The translations under genes were made by a program, and so were the position numbers. Under the pieces are notes generated by a model that ran no database searches, had not been told where the DNA came from, and saw nothing but the letters and a program-made list of their open reading frames with translations. From assembly GCA_905250025.1 (NCBI GenBank), contig CAJNOJ010000023.1, positions 310,001-374,000 of the forward strand: a stretch of 64,000 bases of DNA, written 5' to 3'. Positions 22,079-36,992 of this stretch are shown one piece after another. Within the stretch, counting starts at the first letter, position 1. Each line of letters starts with the position of its first letter. The DNA is from Adineta ricciae. Its lineage: Eukaryota; Rotifera; Eurotatoria; Adinetida; Adinetidae.

Positions 22079-23586
22079 ATGAAGACTTTGCGGGATACGA
22101 ATAATAATAACAGTTCGACAGCTTCAACGCACTTTCCATCGAATTCTAGTCGACAGAATCTAGGCGCAATGAATGCAATGCTGCCACAGGATGTGAACAT
22201 GACACCAATCAATTCGAATATTCAACAACAAGGAACGTCTTCATCTCCATTAAATCCATTTGCATCTACATTTCATGTTGATGTCAATCAATTATCATCA
22301 ACGATTCAATCGTATCTTTCAAAAGTCAACAGAACTCAACTACCCCAACTCGATCCTGTGTTCTATTTGCAATGCGTTCAAAGTAATCCCATGCTGATGC
22401 AACAATTAACTTCGATGCAAAATATGATTTTATCAACACAAAATGATTTGACTCAACAACAATCAACAAATTCCAATCCTGATGCATCAACTGAAGCTAT
22501 GAATGTAGGAAAATATCCTCATAGTCTTCAAGGAAGTGCACAAGTTTTTGTTCCGAAAATACCTTCGATGAGTCAAGACGATATAGCAGAGCACACACGA
22601 TTAGTTTATCAACGAGCGGTACAACGAAATCAATTGCAACAAAATAATGATTTAATGAAACATTTCTATGAAACATTAAATACTAAAGTTGCACCGAAAC
22701 AATCTTCACCAATGCGATCAACAAATCTCCAAGAAGTACCAGGTGTGCCTAACGTCAGTAATATCGGTACGATATCTCAAGTATAGATTCATTTGCAAAA
22801 TCCATCCATTTAGCATCCATTGGAACTTTTGATGCTGTTGATACAATGATCACATCGTCGTCGTCGTGTTTCTTGACTCAAGAATCTGATATAAATGCTG
22901 CATTATCATCTGTATCACTCCTATCGGCTGATGATACAAAATTGCATAGTAACGCTAGTTCCATACTTGATCCAGGTGCGCCGATCTTCATTCCACGACA
23001 AAGTCGTTTAAATCTAGATGAAGACAATGAAACAGTAAATCATTGTATTTTCTATTGTTTGCTTTTTGTTTTGCCACGACTTCGATTTTTAGTCTTCGTC
23101 ATCATCAGATTCTGATTTCAATGATTTCCATTACGTTGACCAATTTCTTAGAGAATTCTATAACTCAGCTAACGAACATGACAATCATATAGTTCTTCCG
23201 AAAGTCTCATCCATTGATCTCATGCCAGATAAATACCCCATGCCTCCTAATTCTCATGGTCAAGGTGATGTTATTGATGAATCAACTGCTGCCGATAAGC
23301 AGGACTGTCAATATTCAATTCATGATCTACTCAATAGGTATGAAAATTTATTCCGAAGAGAAAATTTGGAGTTCTTCCACTCATTTTATATGTCCATAGA
23401 TATCGAAACCCTCGTTCTCATTTGGTTTTACCCGAATGGTCACGTTTATCGTTAATACTTCCAAATGTGTGTACTATGCGTGCACATACATACAAAATAA
23501 AACGTTATTTTGCTTATCGTCGTCGATTATATGAAGATAGAAATGTTACCAAAACTTCTGACGACCCAGTCTCCGTTCAAGCATAG
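22079..23586 (+). CDS. Unrecognised protein with three PAM2-like PABP-binding motifs
   Basis: A four-exon gene for roughly 430 residues. It is mostly disordered, rich in Asn, Gln and Ser. Introns: about 22771-22823 (joining ..SNI-ASIGTF), about 23035-23093 and 23337-23400. The last removes a misleading short ending and joins HDLLNR-YRNPRSHLVL. I see three segments fitting the PAM2 consensus LNPxAxxFxP: PLNPFASTFHV, SLQGSAQVFVP and ILDPGAPIFIP. PAM2 peptides bind the MLLE domain of poly(A)-binding protein, as in ataxin-2, PAIPs and TOB. The C-terminus is basic and aromatic (KIKRYFAYRRRLYEDRN), possibly an RNA- or protein-binding patch. No enzyme domain is seen. The likely role is mRNA translation or decay, by inference from the motifs only. 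Confidence 0.6.
22241..22279 (+). other. PAM2-like motif 1
   Basis: Encodes SSPLNPFASTFHV. Leu, Asn, Pro, Ala and Phe sit at the consensus spacing; the last position is Val in place of Pro. Confidence 0.6.
22523..22555 (+). other. PAM2-like motif 2
   Basis: Encodes SLQGSAQVFVP. The anchor residues Leu, Ala, Phe and Pro are kept, while the central Asn-Pro is Gln-Gly. Confidence 0.45.
22957..22995 (+). other. PAM2-like motif 3
   Basis: Encodes SSILDPGAPIFIP. It matches the consensus at Leu, Pro, Ala, Phe and the terminal Pro, with Asp for Asn. Confidence 0.6.
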
Positions 23587-23719
23587 ACCATACCAAGATT
23601 GATCGATAAATAAATGTCTACATATATATACATTTAAGTATCTGTTTTTTTTTTATTTGAAATTCATTCACTGAAAATAAGCATATGACAAAGTTCAAAA
23701 TAAATAAATCAAATTCAAT

Positions 23720-25972
23720 TTATTGCAGAACGCAAACGGAGCTCCTGGGCATTGCCGTTCGTCGTTTACCATTGAGATGTAAACCTACACCGAGAGAATG
23801 ATGACGTTCGCGTTGTTTACAACCTGGTCATAGACAAAAACGAACATAGAAGAGATACTTCAAAGGAAAAGTCATTAAATATCATACCACGCTTATAAAC
23901 TTCATGGTTAAATTTACCGTAGGAAAGATTTCCACTGAAATAAATTCAATTAGCTAGCTAGATGTTGGAGAAATAACACAGTTAATAGCATACGTATGTA
24001 AACCGGGCTTAAGCTTAATTCGGAAATGAGCAAGAACAGGCTTATGATCAGAATGCTTCACACCATCAACTGACTTGTATTGTGTGCATTCGATAGGTGA
24101 TGCTGGTTTATCACGATAAAGAATACGATCCTAAAAAGTAAACAAAAATTCAATCACTCATTACGCTGACGAAGATGATTCAAATGTCGAATAAAACCAA
24201 GAGTGAAAGAGAAAGTGTTATTTAGACTATAAACATCTATCTCGTGATTAAGTTACACATTGTTATTGAGTTAGGAATAAAGCAGTATACCTCGTCGCTC
24301 GATACAATATCCGTCTTTTCTCCGCTATCAAATCTAGTTTGAATGAGATAATCTTCTTTTTTTATTCGAGATTTTTGCTTCATTCTTTCCGAATGCTGTT
24401 CTTACTGTGTAAGAAGGTGTTCTGTGTTTTGCGTAACTATCATCACAACGTAAATCGTATTTGTATGTTGGTGGAAAATCAATAGTAGCTTCTTTGAAAT
24501 TTGTGTACAATTCGTCTAGAGGATGAGAAAAAAATGAATAAGATAGTGTCATGATTATATTTTGAAATAGTTTTCCTCTCACCGTTCTTTCGAGCTTGGC
24601 AAAATTCGTCTTTCTCTAGAACCGCATGATAGAGCTTTTCTTTGCAATGGTCTAACACTTCCTGATGTGTCATATTGATTCGGAAATTCATATCACCAAC
24701 CCAGAAAACAAAATCACATGACTTTGTTATATCTGTATACGAAAAATACGCTACATTTCATACGAAAGGATTTCTTTGAAGTTGTCTACCTATACTCGTA
24801 CTGGATTCAATTGATGATGATGTTTCTAGTTTTTGTGAGACGTTAGGCACGACTAATGATGTTATACGTTTTGCCGGCATTATTGTTCTTTGAATAAACT
24901 CATGTGGAATCGATAATTTAGTTGTTGTGTTGTAAAAATTTGATCGTCTGTTCATACAACCTTCAGCACCATGGCCAGCTAGAAATCATAGGTTGACGAA
25001 AAAATCAAAAGACTACAATGAATTTCACCTTCGAAATGTGAATTTATGAACATAAACGAGGATCCAAAGAGATTGAATGTAATTACTAGTGAACCTTTTG
25101 TTCGAACAGGACCTACTGCTCGAAACTTGATGATATCTTCTTCGGGTTCTAAGTAGAAACAAGTATCCCATACAAAGATCAAGTTTTGTTTCTCATCTAC
25201 CTGTACAAAACCAAATCAAATCGCGTCGTATAAATATACACAATGAGAGTGTTCCAAAATGAATCGAATGAAAGAGAACATGTGTTGGTCCGATTACTTC
25301 TTGAAGTAAGATTTCCCAATCAATTCTAAACAAAAGATGCTTATGATTAAAAATAGAACATTCATGTATAGGCACCTCTTCTTAGAAACGGACATTTCTT
25401 GAGTACCAACGATGATAAGATCAGATACATAATCAATAAACGTAGGCAATAATATGTCTGACATGTCATCGAGCATTCGTTCTTTTGGCTGTGCAGTTTC
25501 TCGAGCGGTAGGTGTATAATTTTGTTCATAGATTTTCGATGCTTCACCGGTGTTCCAAGTAACCATCATTACAGTTAATGCGCGTCCATCGGAAAAATAC
25601 GTATTGATATCGTTCGCTGTAGATTCAGGTGATTGTCGTGCGCTACCCACAAGAAAATTCCTAGGAGAACAAAGCAAAAGCGTCACACTCAATCACGAAC
25701 GCCCATTACTCTATCTACCTTCTTCGAGCGTCATTTGTTGATAGTAGATGACTCGTGTTGACAAGCGCCTGAATTATTGATACACTACTGCGACGACGTG
25801 GACGTTGTTGACTTTCATCGGTAGAAGTGTCTTGCAATTTCGTTTCATAGAGAGGATTGGTATTCATTAGAGCAGTAAGGGTGTCATTTGTTTGAGCTTC
25901 AATAGCGATTCCCGGATCATCAACAGAACTTTCCGGGGTAGTTGGCAAGCTGTGTTCACCATGATTTGTCAT
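23720..25972 (-). CDS. INPP5E: INPP5E-like phosphatidylinositol polyphosphate 5-phosphatase
   Basis: A multi-exon minus-strand gene for about 570 residues. A Ser/Thr/Arg-rich N-terminus precedes the 5-phosphatase core: VMMVTWNTGE, SDLIIVGTQEMS, DWEILLQEVIGPTHVL, SLCIFIRRDLIWFC (human MSLFIRRDLIWFC), KGSLVITFNLFGSSF, FINSHF, FVFWVGDMNFRI (the GDxNFR catalytic block), RTPSYT-DRILY across an intron of about 270 bp, and KHSDHKPV. The C-terminus ends SSVCVLQ, a CaaX box, as human INPP5E ends in CSVS. INPP5E removes the 5-phosphate from PI(4,5)P2 and PI(3,4,5)P3 on the ciliary membrane and reaches the cilium through prenyl-dependent carriers. The SHIP, OCRL and synaptojanin families fit less well because they lack this ending and carry extra domains. 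Confidence 0.9.
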
Positions 25973-26589
25973 CGTTGACTGGATAGATAAGAAACAAGGA
26001 TCTCAACAAGTCTTACATATTTTGATGCTTTTTGCATTCATTAACACGTTTGGCTTTCTAGGATAAATTATAGCTATTATTATACATTTGTTTTTTCTTC
26101 TTTAATTTAAGTTAATAGACACGATTAGTCATGAACCATTGTGTTACCATAGGAACTGTGTTTTTCAATGTCTACAATACTCAAAAAATCTCCAAACTTC
26201 TCTTTCGCATTATTCGTTATTTGCTGCACAGGCCAGACTGAAATTAATTTCGAGATATTAATGTAATATACATAAACTCTTATCAATGTTAAATAGCGCC
26301 CTCTGTCTGCGCATGAATGAAAGAATTTTCTATATGTCATTTACAACAGAAAGTATATCAACGGTAAAATCTATGAAAAAATGTCAATTATTAAATGATT
26401 GATTGATTCAGTTTTTCTCCTTCTTTTCACAAATGTAATGTTAACGATGTTTATGTTGCTGCAAGGCTTTGCAACATTTTTCTCTTTTAGCTTGTATTTT
26501 TATAAGAAGTAATTAGTGAAGTGTTGGAAGAAAGAAAAAGCCACCTCATAGTATGATTTTGTCAATCGATAGAAATGTATGTATGATCG
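25973..26589. other. Intergenic, 617 bp
   Basis: This lies between two minus-strand genes: the promoter side of INPP5E and the 3' side of the F-box gene. It is AT-rich. A 71-codon minus-strand frame at 26125-26340 shows no family features and is not annotated. Confidence 0.35.
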
Positions 26590-27561
26590 TCAAGGTACTA
26601 TAGTTAATTCAATGCAATCCAATCGAAGATCTCGTTTCCACAATCGATTGTTCCAGTTGCGTATCGCGATTAAAACAATCGATGGTTCATAGATAATCGT
26701 TTGGGTCATATTGACTGTAAACCAGTTGTCACCGTATTGATGTAGCAAATTTTGAAAATCTTCATCGATCATTTTATAATTTAGTAGTCTGCCATGCTGT
26801 GGTACTAAAATAAACTCTGTTTCTCCTGGCATTTGTGTCTTATTAGCAACACCTTTCATTCGCCAACTAACTTGATATTTGCCCGGCATAATTTTATGTT
26901 GAAAACGTCCGGTCATATCCAAGCGTACGATTTCTTTTACATAGGTAACTTGGCCGGTTAAACTATCTGCATCGAGCACTTTATAAACATGTTGACTATC
27001 ATAAATCGGCATGTCCATATCCACACTTGCACATCGTTTTCGATCGATTAGATAGAAATAAATTAACTTCATCAATGGAATACTTTCATGATCGCTTGGT
27101 TTACTGTATTGAAAATATTCTAAGTCATTTAGAAAGTCTTTTTCAGACACATACATTTTTGCGTGTCGTCGTTCGATAGCATCATCATTGTAATGGGTAC
27201 TTGAGGTAATAGCAACATTATCTAAGAAATTATCAGTTCGAACATGAGCAAAGCCGGTCGGTTGAATATCATTGGAGGTCGAGATACACTCGGGCTGTTT
27301 AAACATATCGTTCGTATAGAGTTGAGCGACCGATTGTGGAAAATGGTGGCGTATTCGATGTAACCAGAATTCTTCATTATGAAAGATTCTGTAAAGCTTC
27401 CGGCAAGTTCTACTCAACGATTGCAAATCTTTTGCATTCAGAAAATCAGCAATTATTTGTAATAATTCATGTGGAAAATGGCAGAGTGGCAATTGAGTTG
27501 AATTAGACATGTTTTCTGAAAATATACCAAAGCGTATTTCTCTTGACATCCACTTATTCAT
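26590..27561 (-). CDS. F-box protein with PP2-like C-terminal domain
   Basis: An intronless protein of 323 residues; a start at Met18 (27510) is equally possible. The N-terminal F-box reads LCHFPHELLQIIADFLNAKD, then LSRTCRKLYRIFHNEEFW, so the protein is a likely SKP1-CUL1 substrate adaptor. The C-terminal half has the pattern of the phloem protein 2 (PP2) lectin-like fold: GKYQVSWRMKGV, a loop, NWFTVNMTQTIIYEPSIVLI and NWNNRLWKRDLRLDCIELTI. F-box plus PP2 is the plant PP2-A/B architecture and is unusual in animals. The middle third (about residues 110-200) is unassigned. The F-box call is firm; the PP2 call is by pattern only. Confidence 0.7.
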   Translation of the reverse strand: MNKWMSREIRFGIFSENMSNSTQLPLCHFPHELLQIIADFLNAKDLQSLSRTCRKLYRIFHNEEFWLHRIRHHFPQSVAQLYTNDMFKQPECISTSNDIQPTGFAHVRTDNFLDNVAITSSTHYNDDAIERRHAKMYVSEKDFLNDLEYFQYSKPSDHESIPLMKLIYFYLIDRKRCASVDMDMPIYDSQHVYKVLDADSLTGQVTYVKEIVRLDMTGRFQHKIMPGKYQVSWRMKGVANKTQMPGETEFILVPQHGRLLNYKMIDEDFQNLLHQYGDNWFTVNMTQTIIYEPSIVLIAIRNWNNRLWKRDLRLDCIELTIVP

Positions 27562-27796
27562 TCAATTTATTCTACTTCGTATAAGACAAATAAAAAATTT
27601 CGAGCACAGAACGAAAAACAAAACGTACACACTGTCATTTTCAACATTGGCCATTCTAAACCGTCTCACTATCTCTCTGTGTTTAACAAACAGCATCGTT
27701 CGAACACATACAAAATGTTTTTGTGTTTCAAATTATCACAACTAAAGCAACACTAAATATCACTATTGCGAGCATATACGATATAAAGAGAAACGA

Positions 27797-29371
27797 CTAT
27801 CGTTGATAATATAAATAAGCAAATGTATCTTCGTGAATATTGAGTTTTTCTATAATTGCGCGTTTGTAAGATGGAAGAATAGTTTTAATCATAAGACGGC
27901 ATTTCTCTTTCAATAGAAATGGATTACGTGCGCGCCATGACAGATACATATCGATCGGTTGCATACGTTGAACGTGCTCACATTCGAGTAGTTTAAGTAT
28001 AACCGAATTGTTTGTTAGAATCAGATGGCCCATCAAAATCAGATTTTCATAGAAACGAACGATATACTCGTAGATCTGATTGACACCCTCACCTAAAGAA
28101 GACAACAAACAATATGAAAACCAATCTCCAAGCAACTCCTTACCTGCATTCTCGACACTGTCATAGATCGCACGGAAATATGAATCTAAGAGTTCTAAAT
28201 ATTTGGTAAAATCAACGGTTTCGTGATATTTCAGTATGGTGAATAACAACGATGTACGCAGATAAAGTATTTGGATTCTATCATCATTGATCGTAATGAA
28301 TTGTGCTTGTAAAATGTATAAAAACCGTTTAAGTAAATCACCGATATCGTACATTTTCAGTTTTGCAGATGGTATTGCTTCCAAGATCGTTTCAAGAACG
28401 TCAAATGCTTTATCGGATTGTATTTTATTCTTTAACATTAAATTATTCAAAACAGTGAACATAAAATCACTGTTTAGTTCTTCCCAAATGTTTGGCACGA
28501 ATATGCGTAATGCATCAACTTGATCGTTAATTAAACATTGACGAAGAATATCGCCTTTCTTTTGTGACAATAATGTTTCGTTCATGTTCGGAAGTTTTGT
28601 TCGTTTCAATTTATTGATGAAAACTTCAAATATTCGTGTGCGATTCAGCCGAATTGAATCTTGCAGAGGAGACTTTTCGAAATCATTGTTTTCATTCAAG
28701 ATTTCACTGCCATGTTCGACAAGTTCAATCGCTATATCTTCGAACCCATATTTAACTGCTAGGGAAAGTGGACTATCGCCATAGGTTAAATTCGCTCGCG
28801 ATAGTCGATGATTACCACGTGTAGATAATAGATTCAATTCACGTTTGACATGTACATCAGCACCATGTGCTAATAAATAACGAACAACTTCACTGTGACC
28901 TTTGTGACTAAAAAGGTTGAACGAAACAGAGTGAATACTTATATAATAAGAAAGTAACTACTGAGAGACTTACCAAGCAATGCACAATGGATAATCATTA
29001 TTGAATGGTTCGTTGATATTAGCACGTTTTTCGTCAACACATCGTTTAACAAGATCGACATGATTATATTTGCATGCATTATAGAACAGTTCCAAGATGT
29101 TTTCGGTTGAATTAATTGCATCATCGATACTTAAACCAAAGAAAAATGCTTGTTCGAAAGTTGATGCTCGCGGTGCAGCTGATGTCGATGTTTCATCGGT
29201 AGACGTCTCGAGAGGTGTTGATTCAGTAGTTGATGCTGATAATGACATGATGTCACTACTTCGAGCAGTACCGTTTTGTTTTGACGATGTGGGTACCTTC
29301 TTTTCTCTTAATCTGACTTCACCAGTACCGTTTGCTGCCGTTTGTGTTGCCATTAATTGATCCCTTGACAA
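27797..29371 (-). CDS. Ankyrin-repeat protein with SOCS-box-like C-terminus (ASB-like)
   Basis: Two or three exons encode about 500 residues. Exon 1 (29371 to about 28975) gives a Ser/Thr-rich N-terminus and the first ankyrin unit (ILELFYNACKYNHVDLVKRC). The next exon continues HKGHSEVVRYLLAHGADV and YGDSPLSLAVKYGFEDIAIE, after which the repeats decay into a helical region. The last 40 residues, LLKEKCRLMIKTILP then IIEKLNIHEDTFAYLYY, match the SOCS-box pattern (L..LCR..IR....I..L.LP..L..YL.Y). The protein may therefore recruit Elongin B/C and Cullin-5. Bdelloids carry many ankyrin proteins, and no one-to-one orthologue is claimed. The start may be Met1 at 29371 or Met7 at 29353. Confidence 0.7.
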
Positions 29372-30926
29372 AACAGAGCGAAAACCAAGTAAATAAAAAT
29401 AATAATACTATTATTATTATTATTATTTATTCTATCGAGGTTTGAATAACTACTGTGGCTGGTAGTTGATGTCAAGTGGCAGACGAAGAAAGTAGGGACG
29501 AACGAATCAAACAGAATCGTAGTCAAAAGAAACAACACCTATCAACCGTCTATAAGAAAAAAAAGTGAAGAAAAAAGAAAAAAGAAGAAGAAGACGAAGA
29601 AAAAGCGAGAAGAGAAAATGCGATGAGTAATGTGCCACAGTATGGGATTAGACAGCATACCACAACGCAATAGAGAGCGAAAAAGAACATGAGAATGGTA
29701 ATTGAATGTCTTTGATAATAGCAAAGAGAAAGACGTTGCTTTCTTTTTCTTTTACTCTTTGTCCAGACGTCGCATACATGTACAATCGAAACAGCTGTAC
29801 TCGACAAAGGGGGAGAGAGAGAGAAACTTCAATATAAGACAAAGAAAGCAAGTGGAGATTTGTATGTACATGTAGACGTACGGTGACTATTTGCACAAAT
29901 AGAAGGCTCGTTTTACTTATTTGAAAGAAAGAACAGCGTAAGGTATAGGGAATAACTGAAAGATCAAATATAATTTTCTTTCATTGAAAAACCCGTTTCA
30001 GGTGAAAAGAAAAAAGAGAACAGAAGTTTTCTTTTCATCGACACATCACTTCAATCATCATTATTGAATGCAGTTCGGCAGTTGTTTTCATTTGATAACT
30101 CCGATATGGCATCCTTTAGTCGTACACTTACTTTCCTCCGAAGAATAACACGTATGAAGAGATGAAACTCAACTAATAGACATTTCTAGTGCTTTTTTAA
30201 AACGTCGAACGCAGGCAGATAAATACAGAGCAAACTAAATGAACTTTAGCTATGCACACACTCCGATCTAATTGTCGTAGACAAATGGTTCCGATAAACA
30301 AAAATGCCTATATGCTTTAAAGAATATAATCGAATAAACAGACATGACCCTCCCTTCTCTGTTTTTTCGTTCCCATTATACATCTATGTATACATATACA
30401 TGTATAAATGCCATCAGGCAACCACAATAACAACTACTGACTCGTTACTGCTGCCAGCTATTATCAATCATCGGGCAGGGAATCGATATGGTGGAAAATG
30501 TAATAATCATGTTAATATATGTACCATTTTCATATCGACAACGCATAGTAATCATTGGAATATTGTTTAGCATATTTAAACTTCCAAGTGAACAAGCCGA
30601 TCGTCATTTTTAATATTTTATTCATATTATTCGGTTTTTTGCATCGCTTTTATTAGCTCGCCATATGAAATGAAAGAGAGAGAAAAAAAGACGTTTCAAA
30701 GTTCTTCAATCGTTCGAAACAATAAATACATTCGTTCGTGAAAATTCTTAGTATAGATCATTGGTATTGTTGTCATTGTATGAAAAAGAGCTATGAAATA
30801 TAAATGGGAGATGTAGTGTGCTAAGACTAGAAACTGTTCAAAATAGCTGCAGAAGAAAAAAAATAATGGAAAGAAAAGGAAAAATATATGAGAAGGTTCA
30901 CTACGAAAATATATAGAGAAAAAAAT
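29372..30926. other. Intergenic, about 1.55 kb
   Basis: This is the upstream region of the ankyrin-SOCS gene and the 3' side of PFK (both minus). It contains a strongly purine-rich tract (about 29554-29618) and several A/T runs. Open frames here are low-complexity shadows of the purine tract. No gene is supported. Confidence 0.4.
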
Positions 30927-34828
<3,902 letters not shown>

Positions 34829-35842
34829 AAATAACTGCCAATAAATACAATCTGAAATAAACAAAAAAAACGCATCTAGGCTTTCTCTGGTAGCTGTAAC
34901 TTTTCTGTACTGCGGCAAATGTTTATATACCAATGTGCATATGAATCACTGCGAAAGTGCACTCTTCATGTACCCATACCTTCACAACGTATCATAAGTA
35001 AACACATGAGTATTTTTACATCGACAGAAAACAAAAGAGTAAACAACTAGTAGGAAAGTAGAATAAAACGTTCTGTGCTTGTTTCCATATCGTTGTATAT
35101 CTGTTTGTGATATTCGGAGATGTTTTAGAAAGCTAATGTGCATTTATATATGATAATTGTAAGAAAAAAACTTATTTATCTGAACGTGTAAATATGAGTT
35201 TTTTATGGCAGACATCTCGCATGCGATTGGGTACTTTGTAGGTCACACTCGTTTTTCTTTCTTTGCAACTGGCATTCTCTTACAAGATTTTTCGTCTACA
35301 ATCATTTTCCCGATGTATAGCGACTTCTAATAGGAAGTTTTTTTTCTTGTTCTGTTCGCTATAAAGACATCCAGACGCGTGCAAGTTGCACTTCCATTTC
35401 GCGTGAGAAAAACAATTTTGTACTTGTTATCATTTTTTTCTCTGTTGATAATAACCGTTTATGGGTGATAATTAATCCGAACTTAACGCATCTCATATTA
35501 ACATTATGATCAATTTTGTACGTGTGTTTGAAACATATACTATGGAAAATAATTTAGCTACTTTTAATCGTGTCGATTGTGTTCATTTCCGACGAGGAAG
35601 TATGTTCTTCAAAAAAATCAGTATGCTATTTATCTTGTTCGTTGAGATTCTTGAAAGCTCAAAATTCTCTACATGTCAAGAGACATGCACTTTCTTTCCT
35701 CCTGTTTATTTCTTGTTCGATTGTCTTTTAGACAATATGAAGCTAATTTTTATGTAGAATCACATCATTCAGAAAGATTTTGTTACTTTTTTTCCCTATA
35801 CATTATCCACAAATCATATACAAAAAATTGGATCACATATGT
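34829..35842. other. Intergenic, about 1 kb
   Basis: This lies upstream of PFK and downstream of the small minus-strand gene at 35843. It is AT-rich. A minus-strand AAG-GTATGG donor near 34980 could pair with the PFK acceptor at 34852 to make a 5' UTR intron. The plus-strand frames at 35506-35921 run antisense into the next gene and show no family features. Confidence 0.35.
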
Positions 35843-36166
35843 TTATCGTTCACGAATTCGTTTTTCGGCGACAGCCGTTGAAATATCACGTACACTAATA
35901 CCGAATGTTTCCACTGCCTGACGAAACATTGCTACACTTTGTTCGTCCCAACCAGCAGCTGCTTGATTTTGCTCGTTAGCGGACAAAATATTTTGATAGT
36001 TCGCATCTAAATCACGTAACAAAACACTAAACTTTGAGAAAACTTCTCCAACTGTTGTGCACAAATCGATGATAATTTCCTTCGGCGATGGCTGATTCGA
36101 TGTTGCTATCGATGCAGATGCTGTTGTAGTCGTCGTTGACATCATTGTCAAGCGTTTGAATACCAT
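35843..36166 (-). CDS. Small protein of unknown function
   Basis: An intronless frame of 107 residues (about 100 if it starts at the Met-Met at 36145). A Thr/Ala/Ser-rich N-terminus of about 25 residues is followed by a helical body: KEIIIDLCTTVGEVFSKF, LLRDLDANYQNIL, an NEQNQAAAGW turn, VAMFRQAVETFGISVRDI and a basic RIRER end. Hydrophobic residues fall at heptad-like spacing, which suggests a small coiled-coil subunit of some complex; no family was recognised. The codon use and composition look coding, and no overlapping better frame exists. TCTCCTCTATTCAG upstream is on the plus strand and does not serve this gene. Confidence 0.55.
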   Translation of the reverse strand: MVFKRLTMMSTTTTTASASIATSNQPSPKEIIIDLCTTVGEVFSKFSVLLRDLDANYQNILSANEQNQAAAGWDEQSVAMFRQAVETFGISVRDISTAVAEKRIRER

Positions 36167-36436
36167 CCAGTTTGCAATCTCCTCTATTCAGTAAACAATA
36201 TCGAAATCAACCAATGAAAAACGTTCGATAAACCTCTATACGATAGATGGCTCAGGACAAATTGTTGAAGATGTTTTTCTCTTTCTTTCTCTTTCGTTTC
36301 AATCAATAAAATAACGATGAACTTCTACGACGACGTGTTACTTTCTAACAAAGTTGCGAGCGGAATAAACTCACTGAATTTTCCTTCGACATTTTAGATT
36401 TTTACTTTACTTCATTCAAAGACGAGTCAATACAAA

Positions 36437-36992
36437 ATGGATATTCCTTATGAAAAAATGCCAGCATTTGAACGTAAATTTCAGCTGAGAAAACCAAGAG
36501 AAAAACAAAACCTTTTCTTTCTTTTTTTAGAACCATCATCAACCGATTCTACGAACGATGGTATTATTCGTACACAAGTTGCCGCACCACGTGTCCGGCA
36601 TTATTTTGTATTTTCACTCTTTTCGGCTCTCTGCTTATGTCCAGCAACCGGTAGGTGAAAAAAGTGCGTTGAAACTATTTTTACTCTCTTGTTTTTCTCT
36701 CTTTGTTCAAGGTCTTATTGCTTTGGCTTATTCATTAAAGAGCTCAGCTAAAGCTGACGTTCAATTCCATGATAAAGCTCGGCTTTATTCCCGTCGGGCT
36801 TTAATTTGGAACTTATGTTCAGTCGTTTTCGCTTTCCTATCAGTCGTCGCGGTTTTAATCGTCTGCTATTATTTTAATGAAGCGGTCAATAATTACAGCA
36901 GCTCGTTTGATAGTATGTTCCGCCAACAGCGTCGCAATGAAATCAATAGTGAAATCAACCGAATGATTCAATCGTTCAACAATGAAAAATGA
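36437..36992 (+). CDS. CD225/dispanin-family two-pass membrane protein
   Basis: Three exons encode about 140 residues. Exon 1 gives MDIPYEKMPAFE, exon 2 runs QPSSTDS to CLCPATG, and exon 3 begins GLIALAYSLKSSAKADVQF. The first hydrophobic segment (HYFVFSLFSALCLCPATGL) and the intracellular loop IALAYSLKS...Y.RRALIWN are the CD225 signature seen in IFITM, PRRT and TMEM233-type dispanins (human IFITM: G.FVAFAYSVKSRD). A second membrane segment (VVFAFLSVVAVLIVCYYF) and a polar C-terminal tail of about 40 residues follow. The juxtamembrane Cys residues are candidates for palmitoylation. Orthology to a specific dispanin is not claimed. Confidence 0.8.

Noticed and set aside
26125-26340. Minus-strand 71-codon frame
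   Set aside because: No motif, AT-driven composition, no splice or start context.
29550-29896. Phe/Leu-rich minus-strand frames that look like membrane proteins
   Set aside because: They are translations of a purine-rich tract on the plus strand; overlapping frames all look hydrophobic.
35506-35921. Plus-strand frames as a possible gene
   Set aside because: Phe/Ser-rich by composition, no family match, and they run antisense into a better minus-strand frame.
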